Assembly (NCBI GenBank): GCA_026393755.1 | Contig: JAPKZO010000005.1 | Location: 62,001 to 126,000 of the forward strand | Source of the DNA: Acidobacteriota bacterium | GTDB lineage: Bacteria; Acidobacteriota; Vicinamibacteria; Vicinamibacterales; JAKQTR01 | DNA: 64,000 nucleotides | Direction of reading: 5' to 3' | Position numbers and translations under genes: made by a program | Shown here: in pieces, positions 47,501-55,924 of the stretch | Position numbering within the stretch: position 1 is the first letter of the stretch | Layout of the letters: each line of letters starts with the position of its first letter | The notes under the pieces: model-generated | The model's database searches: none | Seen by the model: only the letters and a program-made list of their open reading frames with translations | What the model was told of the DNA's origin: nothing

Positions 47501-50056
47501 GTCGTGGAGCATACCGCCGAGACGGATGCCGACGAGGTGGGCGTACTCGTCGATCTCCACCGGGGCGTCCCTTATCGCCTGAGCGTTCTCTTCAGGAACC
47601 TCGGCAATGGCGAAGCGCGTCTCGAGGTGCTCGGCGAGAACCTGCCGCGCGGCCCGTTGAGTCGTCTCACTCTCTATCCGGCGGCCGCGATCGAGGGGTT
47701 CGAGCGTGCCAGGATCCTCATGGGCAAGGCGCTGCAGATCGTCCGCACACTCGAACTCAACAGCAGAGAAGCGCGCTATCTCCTCAGCCACAGGGACGAT
47801 TTCGACGGGCTCGACTGGGGTGCGCTGCCGATCGAGCAAATGGCTGCGGACGCGGCAGAGGACGAGGATCTGCCATCACCACAATCGCTCTTCGAGCAGA
47901 TCCTGCGCGTGATCAACTACGCCCGCCTGAAGCGCGAGATAGCAGGCGGCGAGGATGAACTCATCGGCATCTTCGAATGCGTCGAGAAGAGCGCGCGCAA
48001 TCCGTTGCGCGAACCCGACGACGCCAGCCAGTCCTCCAACGCAGACGCGGACGCACCCTGGAAGCGGATGGCCGACCTGACGCAACGCAATCCTTCAGTC
48101 GTACGGAAGATCGCGACCAGGTTCGGCCTCATCGATGCCAGAACCGTGTCGGTGAGTAGCGAGCTGGAGCTCAAGGCCCGGGGCGATTTCGCCAACGAGA
48201 AAGGGCTTTGGAGGATCTGGGAAGCCTTGCAGATTGTCGAACGGTTCGGCTTGTCGGCCGACGAGCTTTTCAGAACGATGGCCATCGTCAGTGAGGGCGA
48301 AAGCGGCTTCCCGATCGCGACACACCTGCGCTCTGCCGTAAGAGCGAACTACGATCCGCAGGCTTGGCTGCGCATCGTGCAGCCGATATCAGATCGTCTC
48401 AGGCGTATGAAGCGCGATGCGCTGGTCGCCTCGGCTATGGGCAGCGACCCGGAACGGTTCCCGACAGCCGAAGCGCTGTTTGAACACTTCCTGATAGACC
48501 CGCAGATGGAGCCGGTGGTACGAACCTCTCGCATTCGCCTCGCGCTGGAATCGGTGCGCAGGTTTGTCCAACGTTGTCTCGACGGCAAAGAGCCCTGGGT
48601 CTCGCCTGCCGCCATTAATAAAGACCAGTGGGCTTGGCGGAAGCACTACCGGGTCTTCGAGGCAAATCGAAAGATCTGGCTGTTCCCACAGAACTGGCTT
48701 GAACCTGAGTTCCGGGACGACAAGACGCACCTGTTCAAGGATCTGGAAGCGAGTCTCCTGCAGGGCGACGTGACCGACGAACTGGCGGAAGATGCCTACT
48801 TCGCCTACCTGAAGGGGCTTGAACAGATCGCCCGACTGGACATCGTCACGACATACATGGAGGGGAAAGACGATCCGCGTCCAGGAACGCTACACGCCAT
48901 CGGCCGTACGCATAACCCTCCGCACAAACACTTCTATCGCAGCTACGACGGCTCCGAGTGGACGCCTTGGGAGCCAGTGCCGGTTGAGATTCAGGGCAAC
49001 AACCTCGTCGTGATCGTCTGGAAGCAGAGGGTGCATCTGTTTTGGCTGACATATATGGAGCGGGCAGTTGAGGACAACAACAGCGGGAACAAGGCGTTTG
49101 AAGACATGGCAAAGTCAGTCCCCAGCCAGATCTCGCGGAAGCGCATGGACGTACAGCTCAACTGGTGTGATCACTTCCAGGGTGAGTGGGGCTCGCAGCA
49201 GGCAAGCGGATACGTCGACCCGGACTTTGGCCCGGAGTTGTCCGTCTACGACACCGCTTCAGCGTCGGTCTCTGCCGCGAAGGAAAGCGCCGACGGTGCG
49301 GTGCTTATCCGTTTCTGCCTGAACGGAACACTGAACGTCGGCGCCGAGTACATCCCGAAGTCGGTGCTCAACGTCAGCACCTTCGAGCAATGGTACTCGG
49401 TCACCGTTCCGGTTGATGCGGCAACGCTTGCATTGGAATGGCTCTCGCATTTCTGGGATTCGTACCTGAAGAAAGTGTACTGCGGAAGCGTGCAAGTCCC
49501 TGACGTCGGCAGTTGCTCCTACTACATCGATCTCGAGATATATCGAAGGGTCGTTTCGGAACAGGGGCGCTCACCCGACAGGTCCGAAGTCGTGTTTGTC
49601 GTGGTGCCTGCCCACAGGACTGCCTTCGGCGAATGCGATTACACCTTCGGCAAGGCATTTCGCCTCATGAACAGGAACTGCCCCCCGGAATTGGTGCCCA
49701 ACCCCGCTTGGCCCTGGATTCCTTATCAGCACAAAGGCCGCAAGTTCGCAAGGTACAGCGTCGGCGATCCGCTCAAGATCGACCAGCAGGAGATTCTCAC
49801 GAAGTTCGGGATGCCTACTCTGCCGACAGTCAGGAGCGCGCATCGCGCCAGTCTGACATTCCCGGACTACTCAGGAGTGGACTCGGTAGACTCTTCGGAA
49901 CAGTACACCTGGGTGCACTCAAAGCCCTTCTTCTATCAGGACGGCTCCAACGCGTTCTTCGTCCAGCCAAGTCATGACAAAGGCCTGAGAGAATTCAACG
50001 GCTGGGCGCCGAGGTTTCGCCTTGACGACCCGTTCATGCTGAAGGTGATTCGATGA
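41501..50056 (+). CDS. Tc toxin A-type subunit, N-terminal part (TcA1)
   Basis: 2851 aa. Residues 12-74 form a peptidoglycan-binding (PG_binding_1) domain (GPEVQRVQGLLRWIG, then GIYDDATLAALTK). Residues of about 83-190 are a transthyretin-like beta domain (VVGRILLRNRPAQKGLRLRL). Near 808 lies CECEDCRSVLSPAAYFVDLL, the conserved VRP1/TcA segment. Large helical shell domains follow. Residues of about 1914-2056 are PA14-like (MSATYFRSD, then FEGFLEVPRNGAYRFF). Residues of about 2430-2520 hold the neuraminidase-like region (GTLHAIGRTHNPPHKHFYRS, then VVIVWKQRVHLFWLTY). The TcB-binding end is missing and is supplied by the next gene, 19 nt downstream, as in split A subunits such as YenA1/YenA2. 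The start is ATG 41501 behind AGGAAAGG. Confidence 0.9.
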   Translation: MANSAMNIGMNASGPEVQRVQGLLRWIGNDVPLTEAAASDFGIGTHDALLAFQNASGLTPTGIYDDATLAALTKTATKASGKHSVVGRILLRNRPAQKGLRLRLYHHAFGAAPVMLCDCLTQEGGYYSLDYHPQPKPKRVGKNRVSAQAEPAQVFNTEVRSVRGNGRNQRESSISEVQHNAARYLVLNIELMGQVQRPTTEYERLKESLAPYLPNLDALANLHEDGKRSDRTLLSKSAQVNRALITQAAMAVKLKADTGMKVEPLYALMRSGLPGEPQRLCMVDPRTVEETLTEAAASGQVALGKGGVRAAVEAFTKFAQKTLPTLKLPGSSASYANLLKISGLTPSQQNTFTQTYFTHKGDDAALWESLQDKLPAPQIEELRLQGKLCFLTLNNLTLVERLQAEARKAAAPLGLAWLADRGYDDAAKWETLVAKVAREEGKKQEDLVPPGFPGETARERVRSYAVEMAAKVRESYPLQALRRRIQGRDPELLLGRSRKEHDEISGHVVDFLTDAERAGFELGRTALGRFLKENEGSLFKRVAPTRELRAEMIAGERKDLDRRAALRFMQANWKQIAREMFSGLRGGEAKTAKAAVTKALRRSDLQRLTVSGFLKKESRNPRFAKAIGGTANAARLRNSLAALVKQEQAGFGGRAEARFKRRVVECVKTLVRLSQIAPDGEVLQVLYKLGLHSAREVSAFSPQVFKESFLREGKKLAAFKQGRVSEERLAGLAQLVQRKAALIHATALNVVAIAQTLEGPSAAAVSGSSGDPTTGSGEGLATDNPRRMAMQQLVSQYPTLEQLLGSTDFCECEDCRSVLSPAAYFVDLLRFLEHADPNPYDSTNESWAGFTQGWKERHGGAPYPFTSVERLETWNSAHPADPPLVELTPYQILLRHRPDLPHIPLTCENTHTALPYIDLVNEILEYWLLNPEAADTPEDDLMQSYVRYDTGQATTAELLAEPQNLLPDAYKKLRDEDCYPLALPFDLWLETVRLFFDHFDTPMWKALEAFRQVDELELFASEEPRQYYRAQICAECLSLSPSEYAILTGSSGHGWYELYGYASPTVAGRELRSAKTLSRRLGVTYRELVDVVKTRFVNPGLPDLGLLWKLGVEVGDAVRYFENRSTAAAPGTSEYAGTQRLFEERLAELGLKYQQSFAARHTSAQEELEKLWPSKFREALVLRDRHGFDPRVVRCDFGNTYLEYADSEAAEDHPAESLDFLRINLFVRLWRRLGWTIEETDMALAAFWPKASLPVTEDNRADAFRTALLYLAHFKYLAEELNPGKDGLQKLICLWSDIPTSGRASFYAQLFLAPSLVREADADPIFDDPLGEYLQNPEVKMEGQLAVLQGALGLKDGDVRRVLEDAGLDLATELTLANVSLLYRYGLLSKLLKLSIKELITLKALSGLNPFKPLEVAHITKLDDDHPFRQTIRFVAAATTIKQGGFKVEVLDYLLRHRFDPVGRYRGEIGAMSAFARATAQGIRNIDVQVQALENPAAVTDDLLLEMMELYLSPAAAKEVFDVLKGEKQVVATWSTELSEASRARLSLFDGEASISAHYDDIRGELRMTCRGILSRERLKALRSSVQAGTEVGSFRVRLKEMLDELAEKSRLAFAEAVKMILDAFENEALADDVDPDEKLDSEAFPGLFSGRYPLRASYDEARRVQRLGYYGVLLDEQKAEILQLTEGSPVEGVLARLLDDVQTKGAVVARSVIQACVGRAAANQEFAAGLPIRAIDSLDPRDFVLEPAVWVSFIPDPADAAQGEQQLSYRGLLGNAKRDDLVDVASHPTVAARLLGKTSSEDVSPASVQTQGKLFVEGLRAGVLDAMDFDGIFDAPELGAFPQTLEQGRVDLWKSVSAVVRRSLIHRFAAESLASTFAADPDTTALLLGDSTLMADRENRPVLDSFSRFPGSGMSATYFRSDSATQATRINDDPLTTASIDTTELHPGTAETFRPTAARSARFEGFLEVPRNGAYRFFAFVEKEAASVEFRIDLQPEPVVVEHTAETDADEVGVLVDLHRGVPYRLSVLFRNLGNGEARLEVLGENLPRGPLSRLTLYPAAAIEGFERARILMGKALQIVRTLELNSREARYLLSHRDDFDGLDWGALPIEQMAADAAEDEDLPSPQSLFEQILRVINYARLKREIAGGEDELIGIFECVEKSARNPLREPDDASQSSNADADAPWKRMADLTQRNPSVVRKIATRFGLIDARTVSVSSELELKARGDFANEKGLWRIWEALQIVERFGLSADELFRTMAIVSEGESGFPIATHLRSAVRANYDPQAWLRIVQPISDRLRRMKRDALVASAMGSDPERFPTAEALFEHFLIDPQMEPVVRTSRIRLALESVRRFVQRCLDGKEPWVSPAAINKDQWAWRKHYRVFEANRKIWLFPQNWLEPEFRDDKTHLFKDLEASLLQGDVTDELAEDAYFAYLKGLEQIARLDIVTTYMEGKDDPRPGTLHAIGRTHNPPHKHFYRSYDGSEWTPWEPVPVEIQGNNLVVIVWKQRVHLFWLTYMERAVEDNNSGNKAFEDMAKSVPSQISRKRMDVQLNWCDHFQGEWGSQQASGYVDPDFGPELSVYDTASASVSAAKESADGAVLIRFCLNGTLNVGAEYIPKSVLNVSTFEQWYSVTVPVDAATLALEWLSHFWDSYLKKVYCGSVQVPDVGSCSYYIDLEIYRRVVSEQGRSPDRSEVVFVVVPAHRTAFGECDYTFGKAFRLMNRNCPPELVPNPAWPWIPYQHKGRKFARYSVGDPLKIDQQEILTKFGMPTLPTVRSAHRASLTFPDYSGVDSVDSSEQYTWVHSKPFFYQDGSNAFFVQPSHDKGLREFNGWAPRFRLDDPFMLKVIR

Positions 50057-50075
50057 ACGGACCGCAGGAGGTACG

Positions 50076-53000
50076 ATGCCACGAATAGCGCGGACTCAAC
50101 GTTTCCTGCCGGGGACATCGGAGCCGAAGCCAATCGCAGGTGATGTCACTTTCCGGTTCTACCCCCATTCTCATCCTTTCGTTGACAGGCTCGTCGCGCG
50201 CCTCGCCGGTGCTGCCGGCGCGCGAGTTGGCGGCGTTGCCAACGTGCAGGAGGCCGACACCGGTAACACGGAGTTGATCCTGGTCAGGGACGAGCAGGGA
50301 GGTCTTGCCACGGCCGGCAAAGGAATCCCGGTGAGAACGGGCGACGGCAAGTACGGCGTTCTGCCCTTCGGCGTACGTGTGGCGCTCCCGGCAGATGTTA
50401 GGCTGAGTCTCAACCTCGAGAACGTACCCGTACGGATGACCGAGGACATAGCGAGAACGCTGCCCGCGGGGACCAAGGTCACTTTGACCGGGGTGCATCT
50501 TCTGCGGCTCTTGACGTTCAACCCCGAGCTCAAGTTGGCTGGAGCCAGCACGACCCTCGGACTCATGGCTGGGACAACGCTCACGTTGGTCGAATGGCAA
50601 CCGCGGCCCGAACTCCACGAGCCGGTCTTCTCGTGGCTCGGATACCGTCCGTCCGCCCTCGTTCGGCCGCCGTACCCGATGAGGGAGCTTGCGTTCGACC
50701 CGGTCGGTCCGGCAAGTGGATATGCCGTTTACAACTGGGAACTCTTCTACCACATCCCCCTCGCGGTCGCGATTCATCTCAGCCGGAATGAACGGTTCGA
50801 CGAGGCACAGAAGTGGTTCCAGTACATCTTTGATCCGACCGATGATAGCGATGGCCTGACCCCCGAGCGCTACTGGAAATTCCGGCCGTTGCGGACCACC
50901 GACACGCGAAGCATCGCAGACATCCTCGTCAATCTCTCGACCGGCACCGATCTCGCGCTGAAGCAGCGGACTGTTGAATGTATCCAAAGGTGGATGGCGA
51001 ACCCATTTCGCCCGCACCTTGTCGCGCGCTTCCGTCCCTCGGCCTACATGCACAAGGCCGTGATGGCGTACTTGGACAATCTCGTCGCCTGGGGAGATAG
51101 CCTATTCCGACAGGATCGGCCGGAAACCGTCGATGACGCGGCAGACCGGTACGTCGAGGCGGCGGGCATTCTGGGACCCCGACCGCAGGTCGTACCACGA
51201 AAGGGCAAGGTTGGACCCGCCACCTACGCGTCGCTGAAGAGAGATGCGCGCGAGTCGGGAAGAGCGTTCGACGCCTTCAGCAACGTCCTGACCGAGATTG
51301 AATCCGACCTCCCCTTCGCCGGCGTCACGACGGAAGCGGGATCGGATGGCGCGTCGATCGAGCAACTCGCCGGGGTCGGCCGGGAAGCGCTCTACTTCTG
51401 TGCACCTGCGAACGAGAAGCTGATCGGCTACTGGGACACGGTTGCGGACCGGCTGTTCAAGATCCGCAACAGCCTCAACTTCGCCGGCGCCTATCGGCAG
51501 CTTCCGCTGTTCGAGCCACCGATCGACCCGGCTCTGCTCGCGAAAGGCGTAGCGGCGGGGCTCGATGTCACCGCAGTCGTCGCCGGACTGACCCAGCCGT
51601 TGCCTTTGGTGCGATTCCAGTACCTGGCACAGAAGGCGGCCGAGCTCTGCCAGGAGGTTAAGTCCCTAGGCGCAAACCTGCTTGCAGCGATGGAGAAGGA
51701 AGACAGCGAGGTCCTGGCGATAATGCGCGCGCAGCACGAAGGCACCATCCTCGCGCTCTCCGAGTCCGTGAAGTACGCCCAATGGCGAGAGGCGGCGAAG
51801 TCGCGCGAGGCCCTGCGGCAGTCGTTCCGTAACGCAGTCGAGCGCTACGAGTACTACGAAATGCTGCTTGGGGCGAAGGAGGGCGACATCCAGATTGTCG
51901 ACCCGGACGAGCTCGACCTGTCCAAGGACCGCCTGGCGAAGATGGATTTCGAGTCCAAGGAGCCTGATCTCCCGCGGCGCGCCATCGAGATGGACATCTC
52001 GGAGAAGGCGGGCGGAACGACTGGCGGCGAGATCGAGACGCTCAGCAGCTACGAAGTGGAGGAGCTCGAGAAGCTCGCCGATGCACAAAGGTCGCAGGAC
52101 ACAGCGGCAGCGCTGGACACAATCGCTGCGGTGTTGCGCCCGATCCCGACGATAGCCACCGATATCAAGCCCTTCGGCGTTGGTGCCGGTTTTAGCATCG
52201 GCGGCGCGGACATCGCGGCTGTGCTGCAGATTGCAGCTGGTATCTCACGAGCGGTGGGCGCCCACCGCGGCTATGAGGCGGGCCGCGCCGCAAAGATCGG
52301 CGGCTACGCGCGCAGGCAGCAGGACTGGGCGCTACAGAGCAACCTGGCCGCAGGGGATATCAACCAGATCTACCGGCAATACGTGGCCGCATGGATCCGC
52401 GAGGCAATTGCCGAGAAAGAATGGCGCAACCACAAGAAGCAGATCGAGCAGAGCAAGCGCATCGAGGAGTTCCTCAAGGGCGAGCGGGGCGGCAAGAACA
52501 CCAATCAGGCTCTATACGCTTGGATGAAACGAGAGCTGAAGGGCGTGTACCGGCAGTGTTACGAGTTCGCGTTCGAGGTCGCCAAGAAGGCCGAGCGCGC
52601 GTTGCAGCATGAACTGGGCGACAAGAGCCTCGCCTTCGTGCAGCCCGGATACCTCGGCGGGAAGGAAGGACTGCTCGCCGGCGAGAAGCTGCACCTCGAC
52701 ATCAAGCGCATGGAAATGGCGCACAGCGAGTCCGCACACGAGGCCAATCTGTACCTCAATGCAAGCCTGCTCGAACTGGACCCTCTGGCCGTCATCCAGC
52801 TGCGCGCCACGGGCCGCTGCACGTTCTCCGTTCCAGAGGAGCTCTTTGACCTCAACCTCCCTGGGATGTACTTCCGCCGCATCCACTCAGTCGCGTTGGG
52901 CATTCCGTGCGTCACTGGTCCCTATACGGGTGTCAACTGCACGCTGCGGCTGATCAAGAGCCAAGTCCGCAAGAGCGCCGTGGCGACTGAGGGCTACGCG

Positions 53001-53723
53001 CGCAACGGGGACGAGGATCCGAGGTTCGAGGACGACTACGAACTCGAATCGATGGTCGCGAGCCGAGGAAGCAACGACAGCGGACGGTTCGAGCCCGAGC
53101 GCAGCACCTTGGACGGCATCCAGCGTGGGCTATTCGAAGGCAAGGGCGCCGTAGGCGACTGGCAGCTCGAGCTGCCCGCCAACCCGAGCAAGGGGGAGCC
53201 GAGGCTCTTCGACTACGACACCATTTCCGACGTCGTGCTGCACATTCAGTACACGGCGCGCGACGGTGGCGTGCAGCTCAAGACGGCGGCGGCGGAGAAC
53301 GTCAGGGTCGCGATTGAAGAGGCACGCGCCGCCGGCTCAGTACGGCTCTTTTCTGTCCGGCACGAATTCTCGTCCGAGTGGGCGGCATTCAAGAATGCCA
53401 CCGCTGAGGATAACGGCTTCAAACTGGCCATCAAACTGGATGAGGTGCACTACCCGTTTTGGAGCCAAGGAATGCTCGACGAGGTGAAGGCTGTCAGGCT
53501 CTTCGCGAGCGGCCTGCACAGCGCTGTGAACGTCTTCGAAGACAAGCGTGGCGGAGACGCCATCGGAGTCTTGAAGAAGAACGCCGTGCTCGGTGGTATT
53601 CATGAGTGTGAACTCGACAAGCTCCCCTCAACCTTCGACGGGCCGACCGGGGAGCTGGACCTCTACTTCAAGACAAACGCTATGAGCGAGCTGTGGTTCG
53701 CTGTAACGTGGCGGAAAGTGTGA
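50076..53723 (+). CDS. Tc toxin A-type subunit, C-terminal part (TcA2: pore and TcB-binding)
   Basis: 1215 aa. NWELFYHIPLAVAIHLSRNE, FDEAQKWFQYIFDPT and YWKFRPL (residues of about 219-271) are classic TcA segments. A long helical region of about 500-840 includes a hydrophobic stretch (VGAGFSIGGADIAAVLQIAA) that could be the pore tip, and the coiled part EWRNHKKQIEQSKRIEEFLK. PGYLGGKEGLLAGEKLHLDI through LNLPGMYFRRIHSVALGIPC (about 858-955) is the TcA/TcB-binding domain. The family makes a pentameric alpha-pore channel through which the B/C cocoon injects its payload. The gene follows TcA1 by 19 nt with AGGAGG before ATG 50076. Confidence 0.92.
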   Translation: MPRIARTQRFLPGTSEPKPIAGDVTFRFYPHSHPFVDRLVARLAGAAGARVGGVANVQEADTGNTELILVRDEQGGLATAGKGIPVRTGDGKYGVLPFGVRVALPADVRLSLNLENVPVRMTEDIARTLPAGTKVTLTGVHLLRLLTFNPELKLAGASTTLGLMAGTTLTLVEWQPRPELHEPVFSWLGYRPSALVRPPYPMRELAFDPVGPASGYAVYNWELFYHIPLAVAIHLSRNERFDEAQKWFQYIFDPTDDSDGLTPERYWKFRPLRTTDTRSIADILVNLSTGTDLALKQRTVECIQRWMANPFRPHLVARFRPSAYMHKAVMAYLDNLVAWGDSLFRQDRPETVDDAADRYVEAAGILGPRPQVVPRKGKVGPATYASLKRDARESGRAFDAFSNVLTEIESDLPFAGVTTEAGSDGASIEQLAGVGREALYFCAPANEKLIGYWDTVADRLFKIRNSLNFAGAYRQLPLFEPPIDPALLAKGVAAGLDVTAVVAGLTQPLPLVRFQYLAQKAAELCQEVKSLGANLLAAMEKEDSEVLAIMRAQHEGTILALSESVKYAQWREAAKSREALRQSFRNAVERYEYYEMLLGAKEGDIQIVDPDELDLSKDRLAKMDFESKEPDLPRRAIEMDISEKAGGTTGGEIETLSSYEVEELEKLADAQRSQDTAAALDTIAAVLRPIPTIATDIKPFGVGAGFSIGGADIAAVLQIAAGISRAVGAHRGYEAGRAAKIGGYARRQQDWALQSNLAAGDINQIYRQYVAAWIREAIAEKEWRNHKKQIEQSKRIEEFLKGERGGKNTNQALYAWMKRELKGVYRQCYEFAFEVAKKAERALQHELGDKSLAFVQPGYLGGKEGLLAGEKLHLDIKRMEMAHSESAHEANLYLNASLLELDPLAVIQLRATGRCTFSVPEELFDLNLPGMYFRRIHSVALGIPCVTGPYTGVNCTLRLIKSQVRKSAVATEGYARNGDEDPRFEDDYELESMVASRGSNDSGRFEPERSTLDGIQRGLFEGKGAVGDWQLELPANPSKGEPRLFDYDTISDVVLHIQYTARDGGVQLKTAAAENVRVAIEEARAAGSVRLFSVRHEFSSEWAAFKNATAEDNGFKLAIKLDEVHYPFWSQGMLDEVKAVRLFASGLHSAVNVFEDKRGGDAIGVLKKNAVLGGIHECELDKLPSTFDGPTGELDLYFKTNAMSELWFAVTWRKV

Positions 53724-53902
53724 CTTGGGGAGCTCCGGCTGGTTTGTCGAAGCCGACGAGGAGAAGCCTTCGATCTCGGGGCGATCATTTGGAGCCGGGC
53801 CGGACCACTCCCGCTTGCAGACCGTAACGTCCCAACGGCCGTTCGCTTAAGTTAACAGGAGCGTATTCTCCGCCGGGCGGGCGCCAGCGGTCCCAGGGGG
53901 TT

Positions 53903-55924
53903 ATGCCCGACGAACTCGAAGAGTCCGCACGAAAGGGCGCTGTCGTTGTGCTGGCCGGGGCGGGGGTGTCGGCCGGGAGGCCGTCTGCGCTTCCCGGGTG
54001 GAAGGCGTTGAATGCCGCCATTGCGTCCGCACTTTGTCGGCGACTCGAATCATCCGTCGACAGGCCTGGTTGGCTGTCGAAGCTCATGCCGGTGATCGCG
54101 GCGGAGCGTGACGCCGACAGGTTCCCTCCCGACTACCAGGCGCAGCTCATCGAGGAGATGTGTGGAGACCGCTACTTCCGCGCGCTCCAGTCTCTCGATG
54201 TCGATGTCGTGAACTCCTCACACGACGCGATCGCCGCGCTGGCGGCCGGCGGCGCACTCAGAGCCGTGGTAACGACGAACTTCGATCGGCTGATCGAACG
54301 CGCGCTGCAGCAGCGTGGCGTAGCGTGCCTAGTTGCGTACGACGATGCCGGATACGTCGGGATGCTGGAGCGCCTCCGCGCCGGTGGTGGGCCGTTGCCC
54401 GTGATCAAGATCCACGGATGCGTGAGCGATCACCGGTCAATGATCGACACGCTCAAGCAGCGCAAGTTGGGGCGCTCGCAGCACCTCGTGGCCTGTCTGA
54501 ACGAGTTGTGTGCCGGCTACTGGGTCTATGCGGGATTCTCGGCAGACGACCTGGAAGCCGACCCGTCCTATCTGGGGCTCGTGGCCGGTGCGCGGAGGAG
54601 CGCCGGCGCGACCTTCCTCGTGCACCCTGGCAGTTCCGGCCCGCGCAGGGGCGCGCAGATCCTTAAGGAAGCGTACGGGACGAACGGCCACTTCGAGATT
54701 GCGACGGTTCCCGGCTACCTCGCACCAGTTTGCCAGACCCTCGGCATATCGGAGCCGGTGTGGAACCGAGAGGAGACGACGGCGGGACTCGCCAAATTCG
54801 AGGAGAACCTGAAGAAGTGGGCGCAGGCTCTGTCCCCCGTCGCCGCTGGACTGTGCTTGGCCGCGCTCCTTGAGGCCATCGGACAGGCGGACGCTGCCGT
54901 ACGCATCCTGGATCGCCTCGTCCGGAAGGAACTGTACGAAGAGAGGGGCACAGCCGACTACTGCACGATGCAGCTCCAATACGGACGGCTCGGCGCTGCG
55001 TGGGGCCGGTTCGTCGCTGTGCCCGACATGAACGGCGCCCAGAGCAACGCCAGTGTCGAAACGACTCAGAGCCTGTTGAGGCTCCACGGCAGTGAGGCCG
55101 GATTCGCTGCGGCATCGTGGCTGGCGTGCCTATGGCTCTGGCTAAACGACGGCCACCAGGCCAGCGTCATTGCGATCACCCTGCTGAGGGGAATCCTCGA
55201 GGGCAAGTGGGAAGGCCTTCAGCCGCGATCGGATGAGGAGCTCGCCGACGCCTGGCTGGCTGCGGCCCAGGTTTGCGTCCTGAATGCGAACGAGCGCATG
55301 GTGTCCATTGGCGTGGCCACCGCTCAGAGGGCGCTGGACGGCGCACGTCGCAGCGGCGACGTTGTTCGTGCCGCTCGCGTCGTCGCCGTCCACGCCCTGC
55401 TCCTAAGCGCAACGTCCGAGGACGTTCCCGGACTTCTCACGGCGGACGATGCCGAGTTCGCGGACGCCGTGCGAGTGGGTGACGGTTTTGCGCTGGGCAT
55501 GCGCGAGCTGGCCATCGGACGCTGGCATGTCGGAGTCGGCGGACTCGCCATCGCACGTGAAGCGAGCGGCGAATCGGTAGCACAGGTCGCGATCGCGCAT
55601 CTGGAGCAGGCGATATTGCACTTCCGGAACCAGGGAATGGATCCGTGGGTCCTGTTTTCGCTCATACAGCTGGCGAAGGCTCACATGGACCTGCGCCAGT
55701 TCGATCAGGCGCAGGCTTTCGTGGACCAAGTCGCAGAGGGGCTCGAACGCTTTCCAGTTCTGGCCACCCACTTGCACGAGGCCATTGGGCAGGGACGCAT
55801 GATGTGGGGAGACGTGAACGCGTTAGAGAGCTTCCAGTCGGCGCTGGATACCGCGGAGGAGAGCGGTCTTTTCGCCCGGCGCGAGACGCTGGCGCACTAC
55901 CTAAGTTCAGGGCAGAGGGAATAA
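53903..55924 (+). CDS. SIR2-domain protein with helical (TPR-like) C-terminal half
   Basis: 673 aa. Residues of about 12-280 are a SIR2_2-type NAD-binding domain. VVLAGAGVSAGRPS holds the GAG dinucleotide motif, VVTTNFDRLIERAL (about 121) the TxNFD motif, and PVIKIHGCVSD (about 166) the catalytic-region His. Residues of about 300-670 are helical repeats (AKAHMDLRQFDQAQAFVDQV type) like TPRs. In phage defence systems such proteins deplete NAD+ when triggered. Start ATG 53903 has CCAGGGGG upstream. It is 179 nt after TcA2 and inside the same island. Whether it serves the toxin or is independent defence cargo is unknown. Confidence 0.85.
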   Translation: MPDELEESARKGAVVVLAGAGVSAGRPSALPGWKALNAAIASALCRRLESSVDRPGWLSKLMPVIAAERDADRFPPDYQAQLIEEMCGDRYFRALQSLDVDVVNSSHDAIAALAAGGALRAVVTTNFDRLIERALQQRGVACLVAYDDAGYVGMLERLRAGGGPLPVIKIHGCVSDHRSMIDTLKQRKLGRSQHLVACLNELCAGYWVYAGFSADDLEADPSYLGLVAGARRSAGATFLVHPGSSGPRRGAQILKEAYGTNGHFEIATVPGYLAPVCQTLGISEPVWNREETTAGLAKFEENLKKWAQALSPVAAGLCLAALLEAIGQADAAVRILDRLVRKELYEERGTADYCTMQLQYGRLGAAWGRFVAVPDMNGAQSNASVETTQSLLRLHGSEAGFAAASWLACLWLWLNDGHQASVIAITLLRGILEGKWEGLQPRSDEELADAWLAAAQVCVLNANERMVSIGVATAQRALDGARRSGDVVRAARVVAVHALLLSATSEDVPGLLTADDAEFADAVRVGDGFALGMRELAIGRWHVGVGGLAIAREASGESVAQVAIAHLEQAILHFRNQGMDPWVLFSLIQLAKAHMDLRQFDQAQAFVDQVAEGLERFPVLATHLHEAIGQGRMMWGDVNALESFQSALDTAEESGLFARRETLAHYLSSGQRE

